Both the position numbers and the translations under genes were made by a program. A stretch of DNA of 33,042 nucleotides, taken from IMG/VR virus record IMGVR_UViG_3300031227_000234, positions 1 through 33,042 of that record; one strand, written 5' to 3'. Position 1 is the stretch's first letter; each line of letters opens with the position of its first letter. Positions 1 through 5,752 of the stretch are shown here, piece after piece. This DNA is from a virus. Under the pieces are notes generated by a model. The model saw only the letters and a program-made list of their open reading frames with translations. It searched no databases and had not been told where the DNA came from.

Positions 1-71
1 AAATATCTAAAAAGTTTAGCGTTAGTAGACAATCAATAAGTTTAATATTATCTGGAAAACGCTGGATTTAA
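1..71 (+). CDS. HNH endonuclease, C-terminal end only (cut by window edge)
   Basis: The first 71 bases read in frame (from base 3) as the last 22 residues of a protein ending in ISLILSGKRWI, then TAA. They are identical to the end of the HNH endonuclease at 1380-1757, so this is the tail of a second copy of that gene whose body lies left of the window. The visible part is the helix-turn-helix-like DNA-contacting end, not the nuclease core. Whether the missing part is intact cannot be seen. Confidence 0.7.
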   Translation, partial: ISKKFSVSRQSISLILSGKRWI

Positions 72-101
72 CGCCAGAGCCTCTATGCTTATTTATTTAA
101 A
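1..101 (+). repeat. Direct repeat, copy 1 (HNH gene 3' end and flank)
   Basis: Bases 1-101 match 1687-1787 exactly and diverge at base 102. The match covers the end of the HNH coding sequence plus 30 bases after its stop. The left limit is outside the window, so the full repeat is longer. Identity past the stop codon points to a recent duplication or gene conversion of the endonuclease cassette rather than selection on the protein alone. Confidence 0.9.
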
Positions 102-121
102 AAAGAATAACCTTATATAAT

Positions 122-430
122 ATGCCAAACAAAACTTGGGAAGAAAGATTTAATGATGAGTTTGTTACACCGACAGATAGTAATATGCGTGCTATGGATT
201 TGAGTGGTGAGCCTTGTCTAATTGGGACAGCTAAAGCAATGAAGCAATTCATCAAAGAAGAAAAGGAGAGGGATAGAGAGGAGTTGGTTAAGAGTTTGCC
301 TAAACATATCGTTCAAAACCCTTATGTAGATGAAAAGTTGGTTGAAGAAAGAGGATTACAAACAAGTGATGTTATTGGATACAATAAAGCTCTTAAGGAA
401 GTAATAGAAGTTATAAATAAGATTAAATAA
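122..430 (+). CDS. Small charged phage protein, unknown function
   Basis: This 102-residue protein is highly charged and mostly helical in appearance, with an N-terminal stretch MPNKTWEERFNDEF and a Lys/Glu-rich centre around residues 43-58 (FIKEEKERDREEL). No enzymatic motif or membrane segment is visible. Small proteins with this N-terminal WEERFNDEF-like pattern are common in uncultured tailed phages, but none has a role I can name. It is the first complete gene in a close-set run of small plus-strand genes. The ATG follows an AT-rich leader with no Shine-Dalgarno motif. Confidence 0.7.
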   Translation: MPNKTWEERFNDEFVTPTDSNMRAMDLSGEPCLIGTAKAMKQFIKEEKERDREELVKSLPKHIVQNPYVDEKLVEERGLQTSDVIGYNKALKEVIEVINKIK

Positions 431-447
431 TATATAAAGTGTAATGT

Positions 448-546
448 ATGAAGAAAGATGGTAGGCTTAATACAATAGAGGTAATTATAATACTTTTTGC
501 TGCTATGACTATTTTACAAATAATAATTATTTTAGCTACTAAATAA
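448..546 (+). CDS. Tiny single-span membrane protein
   Basis: A 32-residue reading frame begins with a basic stretch (MKKDGR) followed by about 21 hydrophobic residues (roughly 10-30) and ends TK-stop. This is the form of a small N-in membrane peptide. It lies in the 118-base gap between two ORFs in the same direction, its stop is 2 bases before the next ATG, and it has the same AT-rich leader as its neighbours. Function is unknown. A small phage membrane peptide could act in superinfection exclusion or lysis timing, but nothing here shows it. Confidence 0.5.
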   Translation: MKKDGRLNTIEVIIILFAAMTILQIIIILATK

Positions 547-548
547 AT

Positions 549-842
549 ATGACTACACTACAAAAACTATCAAAAATAATAATCAAAGCTAATCCGATGA
601 TAGGAGCTAAGTGTAAGGATGGATATGTTTTATTTAGGGATATTAATTTAGAAGATATACTTAGGGCTATAGAGCATAAGTCTAATTCAGAAAAAGGATT
701 ATCCTTTCCTGAAGAAGATATTGTTGAATATCCAGCATTATTTATTATTGGTAAAGTTATTAAAATGTGGCTCTTAAGCAAACCCCTACAAGACCAAACA
801 GAAGAATGTATTGATAGTTTAATAAAATTACTTAAAGAATAA
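549..842 (+). CDS. Hypothetical phage protein (97 aa)
   Basis: This 97-residue protein is of mixed character. The start is basic (MTTLQKLSKIIIKANPMIGAK), the middle has a short VLFRDINLEDILRAIEHK helix, and the C-terminal helix is amphipathic (ECIDSLIKLLKE). I see no catalytic or metal-binding motif. It begins 2 bases after the small membrane peptide and ends 1 base before a tiny downstream frame, so these are probably translated from one message. The opposite-strand frame over the same bases is a shadow. Confidence 0.65.
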   Translation: MTTLQKLSKIIIKANPMIGAKCKDGYVLFRDINLEDILRAIEHKSNSEKGLSFPEEDIVEYPALFIIGKVIKMWLLSKPLQDQTEECIDSLIKLLKE

Positions 843-843
843 T

Positions 844-888
844 ATGTCAAAAGAAACTATTGAAGAAGTTTTAAATAAGATTAAATAA
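844..888 (+). CDS. Possible 14-residue peptide
   Basis: ATG at 844 opens a 14-codon frame (MSKETIEEVLNKIK) directly after the preceding stop. Its last residues resemble the end of the 122-430 product (EVINKIK), and the DNA around both stops is similar. It may be a duplicated remnant of that gene's end rather than a working gene. Included with low confidence because of the tight spacing. Confidence 0.25.
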   Translation: MSKETIEEVLNKIK

Positions 889-896
889 TAAAATAT

Positions 897-1040
897 ATGA
901 TGGAAAATAAAAATGAAAAATTAGATCTTGATAAAATTCGTTATAATTTAGAGTTTAGAATGAAAATATTTTCAATATGTTGTTTAATTCCAGTTATTAT
1001 AATTTTTGGATATATTTTGTATCAACTTTTATTTAAATAA
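897..1040 (+). CDS. Small single-span membrane protein (47 aa)
   Basis: A 47-residue frame has a charged N-terminal part (MMENKNEKLDLDKIRYNLEF, to residue 20) and one hydrophobic segment at about residues 24-44. This indicates a single-pass membrane peptide. It sits between two plus-strand genes with short gaps. The next gene is sometimes called from an in-frame ATG at 1006, but that would overlap this frame, and the ATG at 1048 fits the local spacing better. Function unknown. Confidence 0.5.
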   Translation: MMENKNEKLDLDKIRYNLEFRMKIFSICCLIPVIIIFGYILYQLLFK

Positions 1041-1047
1041 TAATTAT

Positions 1048-1377
1048 ATGAAATTAGAAAATCAAGTTTGTTCGCTTAAATTTGCTAAACAAATGAAAGA
1101 GTTGGGATTTAAACAGGAGAGTTTGTTTTATTGGGTAATAGTTAAAAAAGATAAATTAATAGAAGAAAAGTTTTTAGTATATAAAACCTATGTAGGATAT
1201 ATATTTGAAACAGGGGGAGAATGTTCTTCTAATTATATAAAAGAAACTTATCCAGCCTACACCGTAGCTGAATTAGTTAGTATGTTGCTTAATATTTCAA
1301 ATGATGATATAATTATTACAAAGGAAGTTGATAATGTTGCCGACTTTCTTGCTAATAAATTAATCATTAATCATTAA
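1048..1377 (+). CDS. Conserved small phage protein (109 aa), unknown function
   Basis: The protein begins MKLENQVCSLKFAKQMKELG and continues with FYWV and YTVAELVSMLL segments. This pattern recurs in many phage and plasmid small proteins of unknown role. I chose the ATG at 1048, preceded by an AT-rich leader, over the longer in-frame start at 1006, because the N-terminal motif starts here and the longer form would overlap the membrane peptide at 897-1040. There is no metal or nucleotide motif. The HNH endonuclease begins 2 bases after its stop, which suggests the endonuclease inserted just behind this gene. Confidence 0.7.
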   Translation: MKLENQVCSLKFAKQMKELGFKQESLFYWVIVKKDKLIEEKFLVYKTYVGYIFETGGECSSNYIKETYPAYTVAELVSMLLNISNDDIIITKEVDNVADFLANKLIINH

Positions 1378-1379
1378 AT

Positions 1380-1757
1380 ATGAAAAAAGCAAAATTTAAG
1401 GGTGAGTGTTGGTTATGGCCTTATTCAGTTAATAAAGACGGATATGGGCATATAAGTAAAGACGGTAAGTTAATCGATGCTCATAAATATCTTTATGAGT
1501 TACTAAAAGGAAAAGTTCCCTATAAGTCAGAGTTAGACCATTTATGCCGTAATAGGGGTTGTGTTAATCCTGAGCATTTAGAACCAGTTAGCCACGCAGA
1601 AAATTGTCGTAGAGGTTCTCAAACAAAGTTAAAGCCAGAAGATATTAAAAAAATAAAGAAGATGTCTGCGACGATGACCCACTTAGAAATATCTAAAAAG
1701 TTTAGCGTTAGTAGACAATCAATAAGTTTAATATTATCTGGAAAACGCTGGATTTAA
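1380..1757 (+). CDS. HNH homing endonuclease with C-terminal helix-turn-helix
   Basis: This 125-residue protein has an HNH nuclease core at about residues 50-70 (LDHLCRNRGCVNPEHLEPV): the metal-binding pair H54 and H66, the asparagine N63 and a Cys pair that shapes the fold. Residues 84-125 form a helix-turn-helix-like region (DIKKIKKM, then FSVSRQSISLILSG), as in free-standing phage homing endonucleases that need a DNA-reading tail. Its length suits that class. It probably cuts phage DNA that lacks the insertion and spreads by repair copying. The 3' end is duplicated exactly at 1-101, so at least two copies of the cassette lie close together. Confidence 0.88.
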   Translation: MKKAKFKGECWLWPYSVNKDGYGHISKDGKLIDAHKYLYELLKGKVPYKSELDHLCRNRGCVNPEHLEPVSHAENCRRGSQTKLKPEDIKKIKKMSATMTHLEISKKFSVSRQSISLILSGKRWI

Positions 1758-1787
1758 CGCCAGAGCCTCTATGCTTATTTATTTAAA
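1687..1787 (+). repeat. Direct repeat, copy 2 (HNH gene 3' end and flank)
   Basis: Exact match to bases 1-101. The two copies are 1686 bases apart and bracket five or six small genes, so recombination between them could delete that block. Confidence 0.9.
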
Positions 1788-1867
1788 GAAAAATAAACTA
1801 ATATAAACTGGATTTACCTTTTAAAGTAATTTCTAGTTTAATAAAGCAATTAAATAGTATAAAATTT

Positions 1868-2053
1868 ATGAAAAATATTAATATAAATATTCCACAAGAC
1901 TTGAGAAAAGGTCAATACATTTTTAATCTGTTAGAATTTATAAAGAGTAAGGGTGTTAGTGGTAATCAAAACCAAAGATTAGCAGATACTTTTTATATAT
2001 CTGATGAGGATATGGAAGAATATATAAAAGAGTTTAATAAATCAATTAAATAG
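1868..2053 (+). CDS. Hypothetical protein (61 aa)
   Basis: A 61-residue protein starts MKNININIPQDLRKGQYIFNLLEFIKSKG and ends with an acidic helix (SDEDMEEYIKEFNKSIK). It looks like a small helical protein, and no known motif is visible. A 15-base direct repeat (caattaaatagtata) lies just before its start (about 1847) and again across its stop (about 2042), so the gene is bracketed by short direct repeats. It ends in TAG. It is followed by a gene-free 140 bases holding a promoter for the next group. Confidence 0.55.
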   Translation: MKNININIPQDLRKGQYIFNLLEFIKSKGVSGNQNQRLADTFYISDEDMEEYIKEFNKSIK

Positions 2054-2134
2054 TATACATTATATATATAATCGTATTATTAAACTATACATATATGTAC
2101 AGTATAAAGAAACAACTGTTTAATAATTAATCAC

Positions 2135-2163
2135 TTGACTTTTTAATTTAGATAGTGTATAAT
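2135..2163 (+). promoter_or_regulatory. Sigma-70-type promoter
   Basis: TTGACT (2135-2140), a 17-base spacer and a perfect TATAAT (2158-2163). It lies 31 bases before the ATG at 2195 and would drive the genes at 2195-3561. Confidence 0.75.
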
Positions 2164-2194
2164 GTAATAGTGTTAATAAATAATAATAAATAAA

Positions 2195-2377
2195 ATGAAT
2201 AAAAAAGAAATAATATTTAGAGTTTGGAAATTAGTTTATATGAAACTATATAATAATCAAGGATGGTTATTAAATCAAAAATATCAATATTATAGTGATG
2301 CTAAATATAATTTTGATTGTACAAAATTATTTTGGAGATTTTATTATGTTAATTTAAAAACAAAGATATATGAGTAA
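2195..2377 (+). CDS. Hypothetical aromatic-rich protein (60 aa)
   Basis: A 60-residue protein unusually rich in Tyr, Trp, Phe and Asn (for example KYQYYSDAKYNFDCTKLFWRFYYVN). No motif is recognised and no clear membrane span is present. It is the first gene after the promoter at 2135-2163 and overlaps the next gene by 8 bases, a sign of translational coupling. Function unknown. Confidence 0.5.
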   Translation: MNKKEIIFRVWKLVYMKLYNNQGWLLNQKYQYYSDAKYNFDCTKLFWRFYYVNLKTKIYE

Positions 2378-2708
2378 AAAAGCAAAATTAATTTTTTCGG
2401 AAGAATCAATTGAGCAGGATGTAAAAAATTATCTATTAACAGCTAAGGATGAAATGTTTAAAATAGCTGATGAAAAAGCTATTGGAAAGAAATGTAAGAA
2501 ATGCGGTAAGAATAAAAAGTTAAAAATAGTTCCTTTATTTACTGATACATATCCATTACCAACAGAAATTGTTTTATATTGTGGTGATTGTCATAATAGT
2601 GAAGCGTTGATAGTTAGAAATAAAAATAAAAGAATGATTACTCACATGGAGAAATTATTAAAGATGGCTAGTAGCGCGGAAAAATTTATTAAAAAGTTAA
2701 AAAAATAA
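2370..2708 (+). CDS. Zinc-ribbon protein, unknown function (112 aa)
   Basis: The protein carries a four-cysteine zinc-ribbon: KKCKKCGKN at about residues 42-49 and LYCGDC at about residues 69-74. A basic C-terminal helix (SSAEKFIKKLKK) could touch nucleic acid. Zinc ribbons of this size occur in many phage accessory proteins that bind DNA, RNA or other proteins, and the family is not recognisable beyond that. It overlaps the upstream gene by 8 bases and is followed after 4 bases by the next one, so it belongs to one operon. Confidence 0.65.
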   Translation: MSKKAKLIFSEESIEQDVKNYLLTAKDEMFKIADEKAIGKKCKKCGKNKKLKIVPLFTDTYPLPTEIVLYCGDCHNSEALIVRNKNKRMITHMEKLLKMASSAEKFIKKLKK

Positions 2709-2712
2709 ATCT

Positions 2713-3048
2713 ATGTTTAATATAAAACGAAAGAAAGAAATAATTAAAGAAGAGTTAAGTGTAGATAAAACGATTCTTGATAAAATTATAACGAACTTAG
2801 AAGAAGCTAGAAAGTCTGGATCATTTATGGTCTGTATGTCTGTAGTATATAAGGATGATAATGATGAAGAAAGATTACGTCATGATATTTTTACGGTTGG
2901 GTTTAAAAAAGATGATGTACCTGTTTCATTAAATGCTTATATAGAACAAATTAAAAATAAAGAAAATAAAGATATTAAATCAAGTAATAGTGATAATATT
3001 AAAAAAGTAACAGTTGTTGATGAGGGCTCTCAGAAGGATGATAAATAG
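2713..3048 (+). CDS. Hypothetical acidic-tailed protein (111 aa)
   Basis: The N-terminal half is a Lys/Glu helical segment (about residues 1-36). The middle looks like beta strands (SFMVCMSVVYKDD and RHDIFTVGF), and the tail from about residue 75 is hydrophilic and probably disordered. No motif gives a function. It ends in TAG, and a gap of 96 bases precedes the next gene, in which I see no clear terminator. Confidence 0.55.
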   Translation: MFNIKRKKEIIKEELSVDKTILDKIITNLEEARKSGSFMVCMSVVYKDDNDEERLRHDIFTVGFKKDDVPVSLNAYIEQIKNKENKDIKSSNSDNIKKVTVVDEGSQKDDK

Positions 3049-3144
3049 ATGTGTTGGTACAATCTATCATAAATATAGCTTACGTCTCACTATGACACCA
3101 AATTTTGCCAAATTAAGGCTGTTAATATAACTAATCAGATCAAT

Positions 3145-3561
3145 ATGAATCCAGATAATGTGAATAAAAAGAAAAATAATAGAATATGTGAAGAATGTGG
3201 AAATAATTATTTATCTTTTAGTTATAAAGCAAAATATTGTGATGGGTGTAAGTTAATTGTTAAAAGACGAAAGCATAAGGAATATACTAAGAAAAAAAGA
3301 AGAGAGAAGCGACTCTCTCAGGAATTAAAATGTGAAATTTGTGGTGCTGATATTCGTGATATTAAATATGCTAAAAAATATTGTTCAAAATGTAAAAGTT
3401 TGGTAGCTATAACAAGAAGTAAAAAATATTATTCAGATAATATAGATAAAATAAGTATTCGCCAAAAAGAATATGATAGTAAACCAGAAAATAAAGATAG
3501 ACATAGGATAATTGCTCGAGAATCAGCAAGGCGTAAACGTGAAAGAGATAAGTTAAAATAA
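3145..3561 (+). CDS. Basic protein with two zinc fingers (138 aa)
   Basis: There are two four-cysteine clusters, CEECGNNY...CDGC near residues 15-35 and CEICGAD...CSKC near residues 65-85. Each is followed by a strongly basic stretch (KRRKHKEYTKKKRREKR, and RKRERDKLK at the end). The layout suggests a DNA- or RNA-binding protein with repeated zinc-finger plus basic-helix units. Similar arrangements occur in the DNA-reading parts of phage homing endonucleases, but no nuclease core is present here. It ends just before the large structured-RNA candidate, so any promoter for that RNA would lie inside the end of this gene. Confidence 0.6.
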   Translation: MNPDNVNKKKNNRICEECGNNYLSFSYKAKYCDGCKLIVKRRKHKEYTKKKRREKRLSQELKCEICGADIRDIKYAKKYCSKCKSLVAITRSKKYYSDNIDKISIRQKEYDSKPENKDRHRIIARESARRKRERDKLK

Positions 3562-3576
3562 TTGTCTATTTAAAAT

Positions 3577-4073
3577 ACTAGATGTGAGTGGAATAGCTAG
3601 GGCTATATCGGTTTATTACTAATTAGTTCCTCCTGTGAAGTTATTTCTAGTACTTTAAGTAGATAATAAAATTGTTTATTGAGAATCTGACGAGCCTCAC
3701 AGCCCGCTAGGTAAAAAATAATTGTAGGAGTAGTAGGCATTACAGTGCTAAAATCCGAGAATCCTAGGGTAGAAAGAAGTGACTGCTAAACTGTAAATAA
3801 ATGCAGGAGAGCTTTCTAGGGGTGGACAAGCCAGTAAATTATTTGAGCTAGCTGGAATATACGTGATGACAGATCGTGGGGACAGGCTCTCAGTAAATAA
3901 TATTGTTCATTATCACTAATCAATCAAAAATAGCTTATAAGCAAAATATGAAAAAATATGGAGATAGCGGACAGCACATGGCTAAAGCTTACCTCCTAGG
4001 GCATTGAATGCTGACTAAAGGGCATTGAATGCTGACTAATATGTTTAATAATTTAGCAGTGAAAAATTCTAGT
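3577..4073 (+). ncRNA. Candidate large structured RNA (about 500 nt)
   Basis: This gene-free stretch is richer in G and C than its surroundings and can form many helices. They include a closing pair joining its two ends (ACTAGA 3577-3582 with TCTAGT 4068-4073), a hairpin at 3593-3606 (ATAGC/GCTAT), a long-range pair TGTGAG 3583-3588 with CTCACA 3696-3701, CCGCTA 3704-3709 with TAGCGG 3965-3970, and GAGAGC 3807-3812 with GCTCTC 3886-3891. No ORF of note crosses it on either strand. Size, phage setting and closeness to a tRNA array recall the large ornate phage RNAs (ROOL, GOLLD). I could not match it to either by eye, so the family is open. Confidence 0.55.
3999..4040 (+). repeat. Tandem 21-base repeat, two copies
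   Basis: Two adjacent units, 3999-4019 and 4020-4040, identical except for the last base. Each contains a small hairpin (GCAT, TGA loop, ATGC). They lie near the 3' end of the structured-RNA candidate. Confidence 0.9.
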
Positions 4074-4137
4074 CCTTGATTGATTGGCGATAGTGAATAA
4101 TTGTAAGATAAAGTTAATAATAATTAAAATAAAAATT

Positions 4138-4659
4138 ATGAAAAGTAATAAAAAAGTTTTTAAGAGAAAAGTTAAAAAATTAATAAAGGAAGAAAAAAAA
4201 GTAGTAGTACCTAAAATATATACAGAGACTATTCCTAGATTTGAAATTGGTGATCTAGTATTATATTTTATGGATACATCAACATTAGTTGAAAGTGGTG
4301 TGATTGTTGGTATATTTGTACAGCCTGGAGCAGATAAAGATTATGTTTATCAAGTAGAATATGAATTTAAAGATGATAAAAAGAAAAAACATAAAGGTAT
4401 GTGTGTTCCTAAATCAGAAAACGTTTTAGGTGTTAATGATAAAAATGCTAAAGAAAATTTAGCAAAGAAATTAACAAAAATTAATGTTAATAAGTTAAAT
4501 GTAGAAATAAAGGAGTATAAAGATAGTTTAAAAATGGCTGATGATAATATTAAGCAACAAAATAAATATAAAGTTGATACATCTAAAATAATTGATGATT
4601 TAGAAAAGAGAAAATTAGAAATATTAAATAATTCTAAGTTATCTACTTGTAAGAAATAA
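4138..4659 (+). CDS. Hypothetical protein with possible SH3-like domain (173 aa)
   Basis: The first 25 residues are very basic (MKSNKKVFKRKVKKLIKEEKK). Residues about 35-90 look like a small beta barrel: RFEIGDLVLYFMD, GVIVGIFVQPG and YVYQVEYEF have the pattern of SH3-like or ribosome-type barrels. The C-terminal third is a Lys/Glu/Asn helical region that could form a coiled coil. I chose ATG 4138 rather than the in-frame TTG at 4084, because the added residues are low-complexity and the leader of the ATG matches the other genes. Function unknown. Confidence 0.6.
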   Translation: MKSNKKVFKRKVKKLIKEEKKVVVPKIYTETIPRFEIGDLVLYFMDTSTLVESGVIVGIFVQPGADKDYVYQVEYEFKDDKKKKHKGMCVPKSENVLGVNDKNAKENLAKKLTKINVNKLNVEIKEYKDSLKMADDNIKQQNKYKVDTSKIIDDLEKRKLEILNNSKLSTCKK

Positions 4660-4675
4660 GTACTTATGGTATAAT
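4647..4675 (+). promoter_or_regulatory. Extended -10 promoter for small RNA candidate
   Basis: TTGTAA (4647-4652), a 17-base spacer and TATAAT (4670-4675), with TG one base before the -10. The stretch GTACTTATGGTATAAT resembles the promoters near 17258, 21671, 28120 and the minus-strand one at 10587. It overlaps the end of the upstream gene, and no good ORF follows. Confidence 0.65.
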
Positions 4676-4681
4676 TATAGT

Positions 4682-4904
4682 AGATAAGTTTTTATTGTTA
4701 ATAATTGAAATGTGGATACAATCTTTAAGTCATATAAGACCACTTTTACAATAATAATTATGATATAACTTGTTTACTACTAACGTGTGCGTAAATATAC
4801 ACGGATTTTCTAAGCCTTTCCTGACAGATATGTTAAGGGGGGAACAGTTATTCTTATTTACATTGTCTTAGTGGCAATGAAGAGATTTAAGTATCTCTTT
4901 TTTG
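4682..4904 (+). ncRNA. Candidate small RNA (about 220 nt)
   Basis: A promoter just upstream and an intrinsic terminator at 4880-4904 define a short transcript with no convincing gene (only a 14-codon frame at 4710). Local pairings include CGTGT/ACACG around 4784-4803 and CCTT/AAGG around 4816-4838, followed by a run of six G. Role unknown. It could be a regulatory RNA or the leader of the short transcript only. Confidence 0.45.
4880..4904 (+). terminator. Intrinsic terminator
   Basis: Stem AAGAGAT (4880-4886) with ATCTCTT (4893-4899), a 6-base loop, then a T run. It ends the plus-strand small RNA candidate. Confidence 0.8.
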
Positions 4905-4910
4905 TTTAAT

Positions 4911-4939
4911 AAAAAACCCCTTGGAATCGGGGGTTTTTT
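4911..4939. terminator. Bidirectional intrinsic terminator
   Basis: A6-CCCC, an 8-base loop, then GGGGG-T6. The stem has an A run on one side and a T run on the other, so it works in both directions. It separates the plus-strand genes from the converging minus-strand tRNA operon. Confidence 0.85.
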
Positions 4940-4951
4940 GTTTATACAATA

Positions 4952-5092
4952 TTAATCATTTTTTATTTTAAAAGTTTTTCTATCTCCGTATTCTGCTACT
5001 TTACCAGGATTATAGTTCTTAACTGGAGTCAACCAGCCGACAACGCGACTATAAACTATACATTCTTGTCTCTTTTTTTCGATTGGGGCCAT
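4952..5092 (-). CDS. Glycyl-radical mini-protein resembling the NrdD C-terminal end
   Basis: This 46-residue frame was too short for routine calling. It contains YSRVVGWLTPVKNYNPGK followed by AEYGDRKTF. The pattern Y-S-R-V-V-G-x-L-x-P-V-x-x-x-x-x-G-K-x-x-E-x-x-x-R-K-T-F is that of the C-terminal glycyl-radical loop of class III (anaerobic) ribonucleotide reductase. Gly19 is the position that would carry the radical, and one Cys (C11) precedes it. The rest of the enzyme, some 600 residues, is absent here. It could be a free-standing radical domain that works with a separate NrdD body, or a spare part for a damaged enzyme as YfiD is for pyruvate formate-lyase. The gene starts with ATG after an AT-rich leader and sits at the end of the tRNA operon, just before the bidirectional terminator. 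Confidence 0.7.
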   Translation of the reverse strand: MAPIEKKRQECIVYSRVVGWLTPVKNYNPGKVAEYGDRKTFKIKND

Positions 5093-5115
5093 AATTTTAT
5101 GATTAATTATTAATG

Positions 5116-5186
5116 TCAGGATAGAATGAATCGAACATTCGTCTCACGGATCCAAACCGCGTATAATGCCATTATAAGATATCCTG
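5116..5186 (-). tRNA. tRNA-Pro (TGG)
   Basis: Full cloverleaf: 7-bp acceptor CAGGATA/TATCCTG, T-arm GAATG-TTCGATT-CATTC, anticodon loop TTTGGAT. No encoded CCA. Last gene of the array in the direction of transcription. Confidence 0.92.
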
Positions 5187-5192
5187 TGTTAG

Positions 5193-5264
5193 TCGAAGTA
5201 GTAGGACTCGAACCTACAGCCAGCTGGATGTAAACCAGCCACTCTACCATTGAGTTATACTTCG
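5193..5264 (-). tRNA. tRNA-Val (TAC)
   Basis: Acceptor CGAAGTA/TACTTCG, anticodon stem GCTGG/CCAGC around loop TTTACAT, T-arm TGTAGG-TTCGAGT-CCTACT region, A73. U34 could read all four GUN codons. Confidence 0.93.
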
Positions 5265-5270
5265 ATATTG

Positions 5271-5341
5271 AGAAGGGTAGTGGAATCGAACCACTGATAG
5301 ATGTTTTGCAGACATTTGCCTTACCACTTGGCTAACTCTTC
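5271..5341 (-). tRNA. tRNA-Cys (GCA)
   Basis: Anticodon loop CTGCAAA, T-arm AGTGG-TTCGATT-CCACT, and U73, the base CysRS requires. The acceptor has one A-C mismatch at 5-68. Confidence 0.92.
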
Positions 5342-5347
5342 TATATG

Positions 5348-5420
5348 AGCGAGTAGAGGGATTCGAACCCTCGTAAACTGCTTGGAAGGCAACCGCACTA
5401 ACCAACTATGCTATACTCGC
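5348..5420 (-). tRNA. tRNA-Gly (TCC)
   Basis: Acceptor GCGAGTA/TACTCGC, anticodon loop CTTCCAA, T73. The anticodon stem holds two G-U pairs. Sole glycine tRNA seen; U34 would have to read all GGN codons. Confidence 0.92.
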
Positions 5421-5426
5421 ACTTTG

Positions 5427-5509
5427 CGGAAAACAATGGAATCGAACCATATGGTTTTAACCACCCTTCGATTAGCAATCGAGCCTAGCCCCAGACTAGT
5501 TTATCTTCC
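5427..5509 (-). tRNA. tRNA-Ser (GCT)
   Basis: Long variable arm (GGGTGGTTAAAACC region), anticodon loop TTGCTAA, acceptor GGAAGAT with its 3' partner, G73. Reads AGC/AGU. Confidence 0.92.
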
Positions 5510-5513
5510 AATG

Positions 5514-5596
5514 CAGAAAGTGATGGCATCGAACCATTATCCTTTCGGATACTACAGTTTTCAAGACTGTTTGAGGAGCCAACCTCAGCACCTTCT
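5514..5596 (-). tRNA. tRNA-Ser (TGA)
   Basis: Long variable arm (GTATCCGAAAGGATA), anticodon stem ACAGT/ACTGT around CTTGAAA, acceptor AGAAGGT/ACTTTCT, G73. Reads UCN. Confidence 0.92.
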
Positions 5597-5601
5597 ATAC
5601 G

Positions 5602-5673
5602 TGGACCGTAAGAGAATCGAACTCTTACTCATTGATTGCAAATCAATTGTGCTACCATTATCACTAACAGCCC
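5602..5673 (-). tRNA. tRNA-Ala (TGC)
   Basis: Acceptor GGGCTGT/ACGGTCC places a G3-U70 wobble pair, the alanine identity element. Anticodon loop TTTGCAA, A73. Confidence 0.95.
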
Positions 5674-5678
5674 ATACG

Positions 5679-5752
5679 CACGAGGAATAAGAATCGAACT
5701 TATCTCAGTCGGTTTTGGAAACCGTCTCGCCAACCTTGGTACATTCCCCCGC
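5679..5752 (-). tRNA. tRNA-Trp (CCA), irregular 5' half, overlapped by endonuclease gene
   Basis: Anticodon loop TTCCAAA, T-arm ATAAG-TTCGATT-CTTAT and G73 are as expected for tRNA-Trp. The acceptor pairs only as GCGGGGG with TCCTCGT, with three G-U pairs and A instead of U at position 8, and the D-arm is poor. The GIY-YIG endonuclease reading frame runs into this gene and stops inside it at 5705. The 5' half may have been rewritten when the endonuclease inserted, so activity is uncertain. The 5' boundary is approximate. Confidence 0.7.

Noticed and set aside
539-850. Minus-strand ORF opposite 549-842
   Set aside because: Exact shadow of a plus-strand gene that fits the local operon; the reverse frame has no support.
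3562-4083. tmRNA or RNase P RNA in the large gene-free stretch
   Set aside because: No tRNA-like ends, tag reading frame or RNase P core motifs were found. It was kept only as a structured RNA of unknown class.
4084-4137. Longer start (TTG) for the gene at 4138
   Set aside because: The added residues are low-complexity and run into the structured-RNA end. The ATG at 4138 has the usual leader.
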